Shown here: positions 33,296 to 44,330 of the stretch, in pieces
How the letters are laid out: every line of letters starts with the position of its first letter
Numbering within the stretch: position 1 is the stretch's first letter
The notes under the pieces: model-generated
Databases searched by the model: none
Told to the model about the DNA's origin: nothing
The model's input: only the letters and a program-made list of their open reading frames with translations
Translations under genes and position numbers: made by a program
Source: Candidatus Promineofilum glycogenicum
GTDB taxonomy: Bacteria; Chloroflexota; Anaerolineae; Promineifilales; Promineifilaceae
NCBI GenBank assembly: GCA_016707605.1
Contig: JADJHJ010000012.1
Coordinates: forward strand, 163,242-227,241
Reading direction: 5' to 3'
DNA: 64,000 bases

Positions 33296-33406
33296 TGTAG
33301 CACAGGATTCTTATCCTGTGCTTTCTGTCGCCGTTCCGAGAAAAGACGCAGGGTTAGTTCCTCTGCGTCTTTCTTTATGTAGCACAGGATTCTTATCCTG
33401 TGCTAC
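33296..33406. repeat. Two family B copies between convergent genes
   Basis: TGTAGCACAGGATTCTTATC CTGTGC at 33296-33321 and again at 33378-33406, with GAAAAGACGCAGGGTTAGTT between. Sits between the small lipoprotein and the arginase-family gene. Confidence 0.85.
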
Positions 33407-33408
33407 TT

Positions 33409-34179
33409 TTAGCGGCCGAGGAGGGCGTTGATGGCCCCCTGGACGACAGCCTGGGTATGGCCGTCGCGGTCGAGCGCCGGCTCCCAGAGCGAGACGGACA
33501 CGGCCATGACGCGGTCAGTGGCGGCCAGAGCGCGCAGCACGTCGCGCACCGTCTCGGCCGGCGGGCCGCCGGGGGCGGGATAGTTCATGGCCGGAGCCTC
33601 ACTGGGGTCAATGACGTCGGCGTCGAAGTGGACGACCAGCGGGCCGTCGGGCAGCGCGCCCGGTTGCAGCAGCGCTTCCACGTCGGGCACGTAACCGATG
33701 CCGGACTCAATCACGTTGACGCGCTCGCCGGGGTCGAGGTCGCGGCCATCGCTGAGCACCACCCGCGCCACCGGCCACGGCCGCAGCCCCGTCGCTTCCA
33801 ACAGCGTTTGCTCCCCCAACCCCACGGCCATCGCCAGAGGCATGCCGCCAAGGAAGCCGCTAGGCGTCGTCTCCCAGGTGTTGAAGTCGCCATGCGCATC
33901 TAGCCATAACAGCGTCGCCTCTTGCCCGGCGCGTTGCAACCCGGCCAGCACGCCGATAGAGGCGCAGCAGTCGCCGGCGATGGACACCGGCCGCTCGCCG
34001 GCGGTTAGGGCGGCGGCTACTTCGCCGGCGAGGGCGTCGTAGAGGCGGCCCATGCGAGCCAGGCGTTCGCCGGGCAGCAGATCGGGGGCAATGATACGCC
34101 AGTCGGGGGCGGCCATGTTGGCGATGGCTGGGCGCGGCTCATCGAGAAAGTAGGAGGTCAGGATGGTGCGGTCGGGCAT
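33409..34179 (-). CDS. Arginase-family ureohydrolase-like protein
   Basis: 256 residues. Metal motifs of the arginase/agmatinase fold: DAHGDFN (D94, H96, D98) and HFDADVIDP (two further Asp ligands). The usual GGDHS motif is AGDCCAS here, so a Cys (71) replaces the first His ligand. Family members hydrolyse guanidino groups, but this change makes activity uncertain; I recall a GDC(T/C)-type subgroup that is widespread and uncharacterised. Cytoplasmic; no ornithine or polyamine genes nearby. Confidence 0.82.
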   Translation of the reverse strand: MPDRTILTSYFLDEPRPAIANMAAPDWRIIAPDLLPGERLARMGRLYDALAGEVAAALTAGERPVSIAGDCCASIGVLAGLQRAGQEATLLWLDAHGDFNTWETTPSGFLGGMPLAMAVGLGEQTLLEATGLRPWPVARVVLSDGRDLDPGERVNVIESGIGYVPDVEALLQPGALPDGPLVVHFDADVIDPSEAPAMNYPAPGGPPAETVRDVLRALAATDRVMAVSVSLWEPALDRDGHTQAVVQGAINALLGR

Positions 34180-34306
34180 GATAACGGCTCCTTAGCGGTC
34201 GCCGGTCGCCGGCCGGGCAACCAAGATAACGCAAGTGGGGCAGGCCCGCCGGCGCGAGCCTACCCCACCGATCATAGACGAAGGTGAGTCGCCGGTCGAA
34301 TGGATG

Positions 34307-35470
34307 CTATCTGGCAGCCGTAGACAGCGAGGAAACAGGCACGCCGGTGGCGACGTACTGGGCGTTTACCCAACCCGTCTGCCCGTTGGGCACAATCACC
34401 TGCACCCACTGGCTGTCCGTGCTACGGAAGCCACTCATGGGCACGATGGTGCACGGCTGAAGCTGCGTCAGAACCTCGAACTGCGTACTGGGGCCGCGGC
34501 GGACGTTCAGAACGATCGTGCCGTTGACCTGCGCTTGCAGGGCGGTGGGCGCGACGGTGCAATTGCCGGCCGGGCCGGGCGGCTGGATGGCCGGGCCGCC
34601 CAACGGGACAAGATCGACCTGCAGGAAGGCCGGCCCCCAGTTGTCGTAGTACTCGACGACGACGTTGGCCACGTTGCCGTTGGCCATAATCTCAGCCGAG
34701 CGGGTCGTCGTCTGGTCGATCCAGTTGTCAATGACCAGTTGGTTATTGACCCACACACGCGAGCCGTCATCGCTGGTGGCGACGACGCGATAGCGGCCGG
34801 GCTGCACAGCTACCTGGCGCGTCCAGCGGGCCGACCAGAAGTCAGCATTGACGCCGGGGCCGGGCGAGGCTTCGCCCCAGTTCTGATTCAGGTAGCGGTC
34901 GTCACGGACGAGCACCGGCGTGCCGGTCAGGTTAGGCGTGTTGAAGTAGACGCCGCGCCAGTTGGGGAATTGCGGGCCGGCGTCTTCGGGGCCGATCAGG
35001 TCCCAGGTGAAGATGGCCGTGGCCTGGCCGCCGTCCTCGAAGTGCTCCACGCGCACGCGATGGACGCCGGCGGGGATGAAGCGGTCAACGGAGACGGTGT
35101 GCTCCTGGCTGCGGGTCCAGTTGTCAATGATCAACTGGTCGTTGATCCAGACGCGCATACCGTCGTCCATGGTGGCGTTAAAGCGGTAGTTGCCGGCGGC
35201 AAAGGCCACGTTGCGCGTCCAACGGACGGAGAAGTTATCGCCATCCAGACGCGAATCGGGCGAGCCGCCGAACCAGCGAAAGTCAATGGTGCGGTCCCAA
35301 CGGGTGAGAACGGGGTCACCGCTCAGGTTCTGATTCTGCCAGAACTGGCCGAACCAGAGGTCTTCCGCGCTCTGGGCCGCGGCCGGGCGACCGCCCAGAG
35401 CCAACAGCCCGACAATCGCCAGCGCGAAGGCGGCGACGAGCCAAACGGTACGGCGAGAAGAGAAATGCAT
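34307..35470 (-). CDS. Exported protein with two PA14 domains and an SH3b domain
   Basis: 387 residues. A signal peptide ends in GGRPAAAQ. Two PA14 units follow, each with D(F/R)W or NW(S/G), W(T)R.VA, (D)DG(M/S)R(V)WV(N)(D/N)QLIIDNW: first about 35-170, second about 175-300. A bacterial SH3-like domain (LNVRRGPSTQFEVLTQL, WVQVIVPNGQTGWVNAQYV) ends the protein. PA14 units bind carbohydrate; the SH3b domain probably binds cell-wall peptides. Its neighbour 35649-36836 has the same layout, so they are tandem paralogues. AGGAGC lies before the ATG. Confidence 0.87.
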   Translation of the reverse strand: MHFSSRRTVWLVAAFALAIVGLLALGGRPAAAQSAEDLWFGQFWQNQNLSGDPVLTRWDRTIDFRWFGGSPDSRLDGDNFSVRWTRNVAFAAGNYRFNATMDDGMRVWINDQLIIDNWTRSQEHTVSVDRFIPAGVHRVRVEHFEDGGQATAIFTWDLIGPEDAGPQFPNWRGVYFNTPNLTGTPVLVRDDRYLNQNWGEASPGPGVNADFWSARWTRQVAVQPGRYRVVATSDDGSRVWVNNQLVIDNWIDQTTTRSAEIMANGNVANVVVEYYDNWGPAFLQVDLVPLGGPAIQPPGPAGNCTVAPTALQAQVNGTIVLNVRRGPSTQFEVLTQLQPCTIVPMSGFRSTDSQWVQVIVPNGQTGWVNAQYVATGVPVSSLSTAAR

Positions 35471-35533
35471 AGGTTCGTTGCTCCTTGTTCGATGTGGGCC
35501 GGATGATTAGGCAGGTAGCGGCGCACGCTATAC

Positions 35534-35549
35534 AGTTAACCAACTAACT
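35534..35549. promoter_or_regulatory. Small inverted repeat next to the PA14 promoter
   Basis: AGTTA-N6-TAACT directly downstream of the -10 box (minus strand) of the 34307-35470 gene. It could be an operator. Confidence 0.35.
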
Positions 35550-35578
35550 ACTTTAATATACCCAGAGAGGTATGTCAA
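35550..35578 (-). promoter_or_regulatory. Predicted promoter of the PA14 gene at 34307-35470
   Basis: Read on the minus strand: TTGACA (perfect -35), 17-base spacer, then TAAAGT. It lies about 80 bases before the start codon. Confidence 0.6.
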
Positions 35579-35648
35579 GTAGGGGAGGGTACTGCGTCAA
35601 ATGGCCGGGGCGATCATGGGCTGATCGGCCCGGCCAATGAACAACGAA

Positions 35649-36836
35649 CTAACCGACGCCGGACGAACTGTCGTCAATGGTCAGCAGGTACTGGCTGAGC
35701 ACCCAACCAATCGCGCCACTGTCGCTGAGTACCTCCACCCACTGGCCGTCGGCGCTGCGGTTGCCGGTCAGCAGCGGTTGGGCGCACGACTGGAGTTGGG
35801 CGATGATGGCGAACTCCAAGCCCGCGCCGGCGCGCACGTTCAGCGGCCGGGCGCTGATGACGACGCCGTTGGTGGCCGTCGGCACAACCGGGCAACTGAC
35901 CGTGCCGTCGGGCAGGGTTGGCGGTGGGGGCGTGGGCGTGGGCGTGGGCGGCAGGAGGCCTTCGCCGCCGCTGACGGGGACGATGTCCAGGCGCACCGAG
36001 GCGACGCCCTCCAGCTCGAAGTACTCGACGCGCAGTTGGGCCGGGCCGCTGAACCAGTAGTCGGCCGAGCGGGTCTGGGCCGGCTGCACGCCCCAGTTGT
36101 CGATGAGCAACTGGCCATTGATGTAGAGGCGCGCGCCGTCGTCGCTGGTCAGGTCGAGGCGATACTGGCCGGGCACGCCGTTGAAGGTGCGCGTCCAGCG
36201 GGCGGAGAAGTTGTCGGCCGACAGCCGCAGGTCGGGCGCGCCGAAGCCCCAGGTGAAGTCGAGGTAGCGGTCGTCGCGCACGACGACCGGCGCGCCCGAC
36301 AGCAGCGGATTGTTAAAGTACTCCGCTTTCCAGTTAGGATAGGTGTTGCCGCCGGAGACGGGCGACCAGTTGAAGCGGGCCACAGCCATGCCGCCGCGCT
36401 CCTGATAGTCCACGCGGATGTTGTGCCAGCCCTCGGCCAGGGGCACATCCTTGGAAACGGTGTGCTCGGCGCTAGCGCCCCAGGCGTCGATGATGGGCAG
36501 GCCATCGATCCACACCCGCATACCGTCGTCCATCGTGGCCACGAAGCGGTAGACGCCGGCGGGGAAGTAGGCGGCGCGTGTCCAGCGCACAGAGAAGGTG
36601 TTTTGGCCGTCCAGGGCTTCGGGGTAGCCCAGGCCCCAGTTGAAATCGATGTTCTGGCCGTAGCGGGTGGCGTGGGGCGGGCCGGCCAGGTCGACGTTTT
36701 CCCAGTACTGGACGAACCACGAGTCGTTGGGGTACTGGTCAGCCGCGCTCGCGCGGCCGGCGGCCAGACCCAAAGCGACAAGGGCAACGACAACAAGGGA
36801 CACACCCAGGAACACGTGTCGCAGATTCCGAATCAT
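35649..36836 (-). CDS. Exported protein with two PA14 domains and an SH3b domain (paralogue)
   Basis: 395 residues. Signal peptide MIRNLRHVFLGVSLVVVALV ends near GRASAA. Two PA14 units (about 35-170 and 175-305) show DGQNTFSVRWTRAAYFPAG, DDGMRVWIDG and DDGARLYINGQLLIDNW. A P-T-P linker (PTPTPTPPPPTLPDG) precedes the SH3b domain with LNVRAGAGLEFAIIAQ and VEVLSDSGAIGWVLSQYLL. Same design as the downstream gene. AAGGAG lies 7 bases before ATG 36836. Probably binds the cell wall or sheath polysaccharide. Confidence 0.88.
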   Translation of the reverse strand: MIRNLRHVFLGVSLVVVALVALGLAAGRASAADQYPNDSWFVQYWENVDLAGPPHATRYGQNIDFNWGLGYPEALDGQNTFSVRWTRAAYFPAGVYRFVATMDDGMRVWIDGLPIIDAWGASAEHTVSKDVPLAEGWHNIRVDYQERGGMAVARFNWSPVSGGNTYPNWKAEYFNNPLLSGAPVVVRDDRYLDFTWGFGAPDLRLSADNFSARWTRTFNGVPGQYRLDLTSDDGARLYINGQLLIDNWGVQPAQTRSADYWFSGPAQLRVEYFELEGVASVRLDIVPVSGGEGLLPPTPTPTPPPPTLPDGTVSCPVVPTATNGVVISARPLNVRAGAGLEFAIIAQLQSCAQPLLTGNRSADGQWVEVLSDSGAIGWVLSQYLLTIDDSSSGVG

Positions 36837-36980
36837 TTCGCTCTCCTTACCGGGCAATGGTTGTCGGCAGCCAACGGCCGCACGACGCGGGGTCGTTGCG
36901 AGACTTCCACCGCTGATGGTACTCGCAAACGGACGGGGGCGTCAATAGACCGGTAGTATAGTCACCGGGGCCGACTGTGG

Positions 36981-36986
36981 TATGAT
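36981..36986 (+). promoter_or_regulatory. -10 box (TGGTATGAT) just upstream of a start codon
   Basis: TG-G-TATGAT ends five bases before ATG 36992, predicting a leaderless mRNA for the Crp/Fnr-type gene. Confidence 0.5.
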
Positions 36987-36991
36987 GGCCT

Positions 36992-37698
36992 ATGGTTCCC
37001 GCCGCCGCCACCGCCGTCGCCCAGTGCGCTCTATTCGCCAAGCTCTCGTCCGACGATCTGCAAGCCGTCATCGCCGCCGGGCGCAGCGCGAAGTAGCTCA
37101 GGGGGAGTTCTTCCTCCAACAGGGCGAAGAGTCGACCATGCTCTACGTCATCACCGCCGGGCGGGTCAAGCTGTCGCAGGTGACGGCCGACGGGCAACAG
37201 GTCATCGTCGCCTACTTCGGGCCGGGCGAGGGGCTGGGCATCATCATGGCCCTCAACGAGCAGCCCTATCCACTGTCGGCCGAGGCCATCGAGCCGTGCG
37301 TGGCCATCGGCTGGCGGCGCGAGGTGATGCTCCAGCTCATGGCCGGCAACGCCCAACTGGCGCTCAACGGCATGCACATGGTCGGCCAGCGCTTCGCGCA
37401 GATGCAGAGCCGCTTCCAGGAGCTGGCCACGCAGCGCGTCGAGCGGCGCGTGGCCCGGGCGCTGTTGCGGTTGGTGCGCCAGTTCGGCCGCCGCGTCGAC
37501 GAGGGCGTGCTCATCGACATCGCCCTCAGCCGCGAAGAGCTGGCCCAGATGACCGGCACCAACCTCTACAACGTCAGCCGCATCCTCAGCAAGTGGGAGC
37601 ACGCCGGCTGGATCGTCTCCGCCCGCAAGCAGGTCATCCTCAAGAAGAGCCACGAACTGGTGGCCCTGGCCGAAGACCTGCCGACCCACGGGCAGTAA
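36992..37698 (+). CDS. Crp/Fnr family regulator, 5' end with a frameshift
   Basis: The cyclic-nucleotide-binding-like domain (QGEFFLQQGEESTMLYVITAGRVKL) and the C-terminal HTH (SREELAQMTGTNLYNVSRILSKWE) are clear, with no FNR-type cysteine cluster seen. The N-terminus CALFAKLSSDDLQAVIAAGR is in another frame from ATG 36992, and the frames meet near 37080, so a single base is probably missing in the sequence or the gene is mutated. It is divergent from the PA14 gene and 200 bases upstream of nosZ, so it is the likely nos regulator, comparable to NnrR/Dnr. Confidence 0.8.
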
Positions 37699-37702
37699 GA
37701 AG

Positions 37703-37797
37703 AGCTCACGCAAAGGCGCTTAAGAAGCAAAGGCGCTAAGAAGAAATGATCTTCTTTGCGCCTTTGCTTCTTAGCGCCTTCGCGTGAGCGTCTTTGC
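37703..37797. repeat. Repeat family D
   Basis: AGCTCACGCAAAGGCGCTTA AG on the left and CTTAGCGCCTTCGCGTGAGC on the right, with AAGCAAAGGCGCTAAGAAG in between. A long hairpin between the regulator and nosZ. Confidence 0.85.
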
Positions 37798-37901
37798 ACT
37801 TTTGCAACGTTCGCGCGGCGGCTTTGCCGTATCCTGTCCCTAACGTGGCTTAATCTAGCCCGGCGGCCGCTCATGGCACGCCGGTAAGGGAGATACGAGG
37901 A

Positions 37902-39938
<2,037 letters not shown>

Positions 39939-39943
39939 GCGCG

Positions 39944-40130
39944 AAGGCAGGGTGCATCCCACTTTCCTGAGTGGGTTGCACCTCTCTGGAGCAGGGTGCA
40001 TCCCACTTTCTTGAGTGGGTTGCACCTTTCCCAGGGGGAGCCAAGAACGTGCCAGCACCTCGGAAGGTGCGAGGCACGGGGAGCCAAGAACGTGTCAGGC
40101 ACTTCAGAAAGTGCCAGGCACGGGGAAAGA
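39944..40130. repeat. Repeat family C variants between nosZ and the next gene
   Basis: Three unit types in succession: GTGCATCCCAC-TTTCCTGA-GTGGGTTGCAC twice, GTGCCAGCACC/GGTGCGAGGCAC, then GTGTCAGGCAC-TTCAGAAA-GTGCCAGGCAC. Arms change together, keeping the stem. Confidence 0.8.
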
Positions 40131-40139
40131 TTGAGTGAG

Positions 40140-40787
40140 ATGACTACTATGAGCGCTTTCAAACGTTTCGTCGGGCCGCGCGCGCCGGCGGCGGCCGACG
40201 AGAAGCAACAAGTGGCCTTTCGCCTGCCCAACATCCTGCTCGGCGTGGCCGCGGTGCTGCTGCTGGTGTCGATGTTCCTGCCCTACTGGAAGATGACCCT
40301 GCACGCGCCGCAGTACCCATCCGGGCTGTCGGTCGAGGTGTTCGTCAACCGCATGACCGGCGACGTGGCCGAGATCGACGGGCTGAATCACTACATCGGT
40401 ATGCGCCCGCTGGGCGAGGCGGCGCAACTGGAGCGGGCGGTCAGCATGGTGGCCGTAGCCTTTTTGGTGCTGCTGGTGCTGGCGGCCGTCTACGTCCATT
40501 CGCCGTGGGCGGCGCTGCTGGCGCTGCCGGCCATCCTGTGGCCGTTCATCTTCATCGCCGACATGTACTACTGGATGCGCCACTTCGGGTTGAACCTGGA
40601 CCCGACCGCGCCGTTGAGCAGTTCGATCAAGCCGTTCGTGCCGCCCATTCTGGGTTCAGGCATGGTCGGCCAGTTCGAGACGGTGGCCACGTTCCAGATC
40701 GGGCTGTGGCTGGCGTTTCTGGCCGTGGGGCTGATCGTGGCCGGGCTGTATTACCAGCGGCGGGCGTATAAGCCTCTCGCCGCTTGA
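40140..40787 (+). CDS. NosB-like membrane protein of clade II nos clusters
   Basis: 215 residues. Four hydrophobic helices: LPNILLGVAAVLLLVSMFLP, AVSMVAVAFLVLLVLAAVYV, ALLALPAILWPFIFIADMYY, IGLWLAFLAVGLIVAGLYY, with a WKM-x-L-HAPQYPSGLSV loop facing out. I recall such proteins downstream of clade II nosZ as NosB, whose role (electron transfer or maturation) is unsettled. Starts at ATG 40140 or 40149. It follows nosZ after a repeat block and precedes nosD. Confidence 0.75.
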   Translation: MTTMSAFKRFVGPRAPAAADEKQQVAFRLPNILLGVAAVLLLVSMFLPYWKMTLHAPQYPSGLSVEVFVNRMTGDVAEIDGLNHYIGMRPLGEAAQLERAVSMVAVAFLVLLVLAAVYVHSPWAALLALPAILWPFIFIADMYYWMRHFGLNLDPTAPLSSSIKPFVPPILGSGMVGQFETVATFQIGLWLAFLAVGLIVAGLYYQRRAYKPLAA

Positions 40788-40789
40788 CG

Positions 40790-40875
40790 TGCGTCGCACT
40801 TTCTTGAGTGCGTCGCACGTTCAGGAAGGCTAGGCCGGTAAGAAGATGCAACCCACTCAAGAAAGTGGGATGCAC
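40790..40875. repeat. Repeat family C variants before nosD
   Basis: GTGCGTCGCAC-TTTCTTGA-GTGCGTCGCAC, then GATGCAACCCAC-TCAAGAAA-GTGGGATGCAC, ending just before the nosD start. Confidence 0.8.
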
Positions 40876-40887
40876 CGGGGACGATGT

Positions 40888-42282
40888 ATGAGACGAATGA
40901 CATGGTTGGCGGCGGTTGTTGGCCTGGTGGCGCTCCTGGCCCCCGGCCTGGTGCGGGCGCAGGGCGAACCGGCGCGCGTGCCGGCCGAGCGGCTGGCCGA
41001 GGCCATCGCTGCCGCCGCGCCGGGCGCTACCATCGAGGTGACCGGCGGCGTCTTTCATGGCAACCTGGTCATTGACCGGCCGCTGACCCTCATCGGTCTG
41101 GACGGGGCGACGCTGGACGCGGGTGGCCAGGGCACGGTGCTGCGCATTGAAGCGCCCGATACGACCGTGCGCGGCTTCGTCGTCCAGAATACGGGCAACT
41201 CGCTCGACCGCGAGGACTCGGGCATCATCGCCGCCGCGCCGCGCGCTCTGGTCGAGAACAACCAGCTGGTCAACGTCCTCTTCGGCATCTATATCAACGC
41301 CGCCCCCGGCACAACGGTGCGCGGCAACACCATCGAGGGGCAAGACCTTGACATTGCCCGCCGCGGCGACCTGATCCGCCTGTGGGACAGCGACGACGTG
41401 CTGATCGAGAACAACACCACCCGCCGCGGTCGCGACGCCGTGCTGTGGTATTCGGAGCGCATGACGTTGCGCGGCAACGACTTCTCGCATGGGCGCTACG
41501 GCCTGCACTTCATGTACTGCGACGACGCGATCATCGAGGGCAACCGGCTGACGAACAACTCCGTTGGGGCCTACCTGATGTACGGCCGCCGCATGACGCT
41601 GCGCGACAACCTGATCGCCTTCAATCGCGGGCCGAGCGGCTACGGCATCGGCCTGAAGGACATGGACGACTCGGTTATCACCGGCAACCGCATCCTCGAC
41701 AACCGCGTTGGAGCCTACGTTGACGGTTCGCCGCGTGAGTTGAACAGCACTGGCATCTTCCACGGCAATCTATTCGCCTACAACGACATCGCCATCGAGA
41801 TGCTGCCCTCGGTGCGCCACAACCTGATTAGCGACAATAGCTTCGCGGAGAACGAGCAGCAGGTGGTCGTGGCCGGTGGGGGACAGTTGCGCGACAACGA
41901 GTGGACGGTAGGCGAGCGCGGCAACTATTGGAGCGACTACGCCGGCTATGACGTTGATGGCGACGCCCAGGGCGAGATCGCCTACCGCTCCGAGCGGCTG
42001 CTCGACAGCCTGCTCGGCCGCCGGCCGGAGCTGCGGCTGTTCATCTATAGCCCGGTCGTCAGCGCCGTGGACTTCGCCGCGCGGGCCTTCCCGCTCGTGC
42101 GGCCACAGCCCATCCTGGTTGATGACGCGCCGCTGACCCAGCCCATCCTGCCAACGAACGCGCCGCTGCCGGAGACGAGCGGCGAGGGGGCGATGTGGCC
42201 GGCGCTGCTGCTGCCGTTGACGCTGCTGGCCCTGTTCGCCCTGGGGCGTGTCGGGCGGCGCAACTACCGGCTGCCTGAAGGA
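40888..42282 (+). CDS. nosD: NosD, periplasmic copper-site assembly protein
   Basis: About 465 residues; signal peptide WLAAVVGLVALLAPGLVRAQ. The body is a right-handed beta-helix of the NosD type: LVIDRPLTLIGLDGATLDAG, SGIIAAAP, NNTTRRGRDAVLWYSERM, YGLHFMYCDDA, GIGLKDMDDSV and RGNYWSDYAGYDVDGDAQGE. It supports CuZ maturation of NosZ with NosF and NosY. A C-terminal helix (MWPALLLPLTLLALFALG) may anchor it. The true stop is lost in a G-rich tract right after RRNYRLPEG; an apparent extension of the frame into nosF is an artefact. GATG start at 40888. Confidence 0.93.
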
Positions 42283-42284
42283 AC

Positions 42285-42440
42285 AGGGGGGGTTTTCCGG
42301 CGGGTGGGGCGGGGGGGCGGGGGAGAGGGAAAAAAACCCCCCAAGGGGGGGGAAGGGGGGAAGGGGAAGGAAAAGGAGGTGGTGGGGGGGGGGGGGGGGG
42401 GGGGGCAGTGTGTTTCTGCCCTGCCCAATCTGCGGATCAA
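42285..42440. other. G-rich tract followed by the right arm of repeat A
   Basis: GGGGG runs up to about 23 long, then CTGCCCAATCTGCGGATCA, the right arm of family A without its left arm. This is what a mis-resolved hairpin would look like. No gene is present. Confidence 0.65.
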
Positions 42441-42457
42441 TATTCTGGGAACGAGTT

Positions 42458-43312
42458 ATGATCGAAGTTCGCAACCTGACCAAGCGGTTCGGCCGCTTTA
42501 CCGCCGTGGACGATCTGTCCTTCACCGTCGGCCGGGGCGAGGCGGTGGCCCTCTGGGGGGCCAACGGCGCGGGCAAGACGACGGCCGTGCGCTGCCTGCT
42601 CAACCTCTTCCCCTACGAGGGCGAGATCACCGTCAACGGCCTGGACGCCCGCCGCCAGAGCAAAGAGGTGCGCCGGCTCATCGGCTTCGTGCCCCAGGAG
42701 TTGAGCTTCCACGACGACATGAGCGTGGCCGAGACGCTGGTCTTCTACGCCCGGCTGAAGAAAGCGCCCGACGGCTTCGACTTCGAGCCGCTGCTGGAGC
42801 GGTTGCGGCTGACCGAGCACGTGCAGAAGCGCGTCGGCGAGCTGTCGGGCGGGCTGAAGCAGCGGTTGGCGCTGGCCGTGGCCCTGCTGTCCGACCCGCC
42901 CATCCTGGTGCTCGACGAGCCGACGGCCAGCCTCGACATCCGCTCGCGTGAGGAGTTCCTGACCCTGTTGCGCGGGCTGAAGCGGGCGGGCAAGACGATG
43001 GTCTTCTCCTCCCACCATCTGGAGGAGATCACCGCCCTGGCCGACCGGGTGCTGCTGCTGGAAGGGGGCCGCCTGGTGGTCGACGCCCCGCCCGACCAGT
43101 TGGAGCGCCAGTTGAACTGGGAGACGACGCTGCACCTCTATCTGCCCGATGCGGGTATCGACCCGGCGCTACAGACGTTGGCCGGGCTGGGAATGCCCGT
43201 CAGCCGCAACGGCCGCGGTGTGCGCGTCCAGGTGCGGCCGGGGGCCAAGGGCGAGGTGCTGCGCGCCTTGCACGAGGCCGGGCTGGATGTGGATGACTTC
43301 AGTGTGGAATAG
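42458..43312 (+). CDS. nosF: NosF, ABC ATPase of the nos cluster
   Basis: 284 residues. Walker A GANGAGKTT, signature LSGGLKQR, Walker B ILVLDEPTASLD, and FSSHHLEEITALADRVLLLEGG. It forms the ATP-binding subunit for NosY and supports copper-site assembly of NosZ. ATG 42458 opens MIEVRNLTKRFGRFTAVDDL. It follows nosD after a G-rich gap and precedes nosY after a short gap of 124 bases that also contains a G-run. Confidence 0.95.
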   Translation: MIEVRNLTKRFGRFTAVDDLSFTVGRGEAVALWGANGAGKTTAVRCLLNLFPYEGEITVNGLDARRQSKEVRRLIGFVPQELSFHDDMSVAETLVFYARLKKAPDGFDFEPLLERLRLTEHVQKRVGELSGGLKQRLALAVALLSDPPILVLDEPTASLDIRSREEFLTLLRGLKRAGKTMVFSSHHLEEITALADRVLLLEGGRLVVDAPPDQLERQLNWETTLHLYLPDAGIDPALQTLAGLGMPVSRNGRGVRVQVRPGAKGEVLRALHEAGLDVDDFSVE

Positions 43313-43436
43313 GAAGGGATTGTTTCCGGGGGGGGGGGGAGTAGGGGGATTTTTAGAGGAGGAGAAAATTAATTTGGTTTTTTTACCTTTACTACCTGCG
43401 ATTCCGGGGCCTCCAACCCTACATTTGGGAAACGAC

Positions 43437-44267
43437 ATGGATTTTGAGAACGTTCTCATCCTGATACAGAAAGAGCTGCGCGACGCGCTGCGGAACCGCT
43501 GGTTCCTGCTCTACGCCGTGGCCTTTGCCGGGCTGTCGCTGGCCCTGGCCTGGTTCTCCGTCTCCGGCGCGGGCAGCTATGGCGTGGCCGGCTTCGGCCG
43601 CACGACGGCCGGCCTGATCAACCTCATCCTGCTCATCGTGCCGCTGATGGGCCTGACGCTGGGGGCGATGAGCCTGGCCGGGGAGCGCGAGCGGGGCACG
43701 CTGGTCTACCTGCTGGCCCAGCCCATCAGCGGCGCGGAACTGCTGCTGGGCAAGTTCGTCGGCCTGGCGCTGGCCCTGTCGGCGGCGCTGGCCATCGGCT
43801 TCGGGCTGACCGGGCTGCTGATGGCCGTGGCCGGCGGCGGCGGCGACTTCCTGGTCTACGGGACGCTGCTGGCGCTGTCGGTGCTGCTGGCCGTGGCCAG
43901 CCTGAGCGTGGGCTTTCTCATTTCGGCCGCGGTGCGTCGGGCGGCGACGGCCGTCGGGCTGGCCCTCTTCCTGTGGCTCATCCTGGTCTACTTCGGCGAC
44001 CTGGGGCTGATGGGCACGGCGGCCGTGGTGGGGCTGAACGTGCAGCAACTCCTGGCCCTGGCGCTGGTCAATCCGTTGCAGGTGTTCAAGATCGCCGCCG
44101 TGCTGAACCTGCGCGACAATCTGGAGATTCTCGGCCCGGCGGGCATCTACGCCTTCCGCACCTACGGCGGGGCGCTGTGGGCGCTGCTGGTGGGGCTGCT
44201 GCTGGTGTGGATCGTCGCCCCGTTCGCCCTGGCGACGGCCGTGTTTCGCAAGCGAGGAGTGATTTGA
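43437..44267 (+). CDS. nosY: NosY, ABC permease of the nos cluster
   Basis: 276 residues. Six hydrophobic segments, e.g. WFLLYAVAFAGLSLALAWFS, LINLILLIVPLMGLTLGAMS, LALALSAALAIGFGLTGLLM, LGLMGTAAVVGLNVQQLLAL and the conserved GERERGTLVYLLAQPISGAELLLGKFVG of ABC-2 permeases. Partner of NosF and NosD. The start ATG 43437 gives MDFENVLILIQKEL. Its stop is followed directly by a GTG of the nosL frame. Confidence 0.95.
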   Translation: MDFENVLILIQKELRDALRNRWFLLYAVAFAGLSLALAWFSVSGAGSYGVAGFGRTTAGLINLILLIVPLMGLTLGAMSLAGERERGTLVYLLAQPISGAELLLGKFVGLALALSAALAIGFGLTGLLMAVAGGGGDFLVYGTLLALSVLLAVASLSVGFLISAAVRRAATAVGLALFLWLILVYFGDLGLMGTAAVVGLNVQQLLALALVNPLQVFKIAAVLNLRDNLEILGPAGIYAFRTYGGALWALLVGLLLVWIVAPFALATAVFRKRGVI

Positions 44268-44330
44268 GTGACGAGCGACGAGAGACGAGAGACGAGTTCG
44301 GAGTGGCGGGTGGCGAGTGGCGGGTGGCGA

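Noticed and set aside
28936..34179. A small subunit gene (rbcS) near rbcL
   Set aside because: No frame of 90-150 residues near rbcL on either strand resembles rbcS; the neighbours are prk, fba and a small lipoprotein.
42285..42951. Reading frame running from nosD through the G-rich tract into nosF
   Set aside because: The part after 42282 is homopolymer and then overlaps nosF in another frame; nosF has clear ATPase motifs in its own frame.
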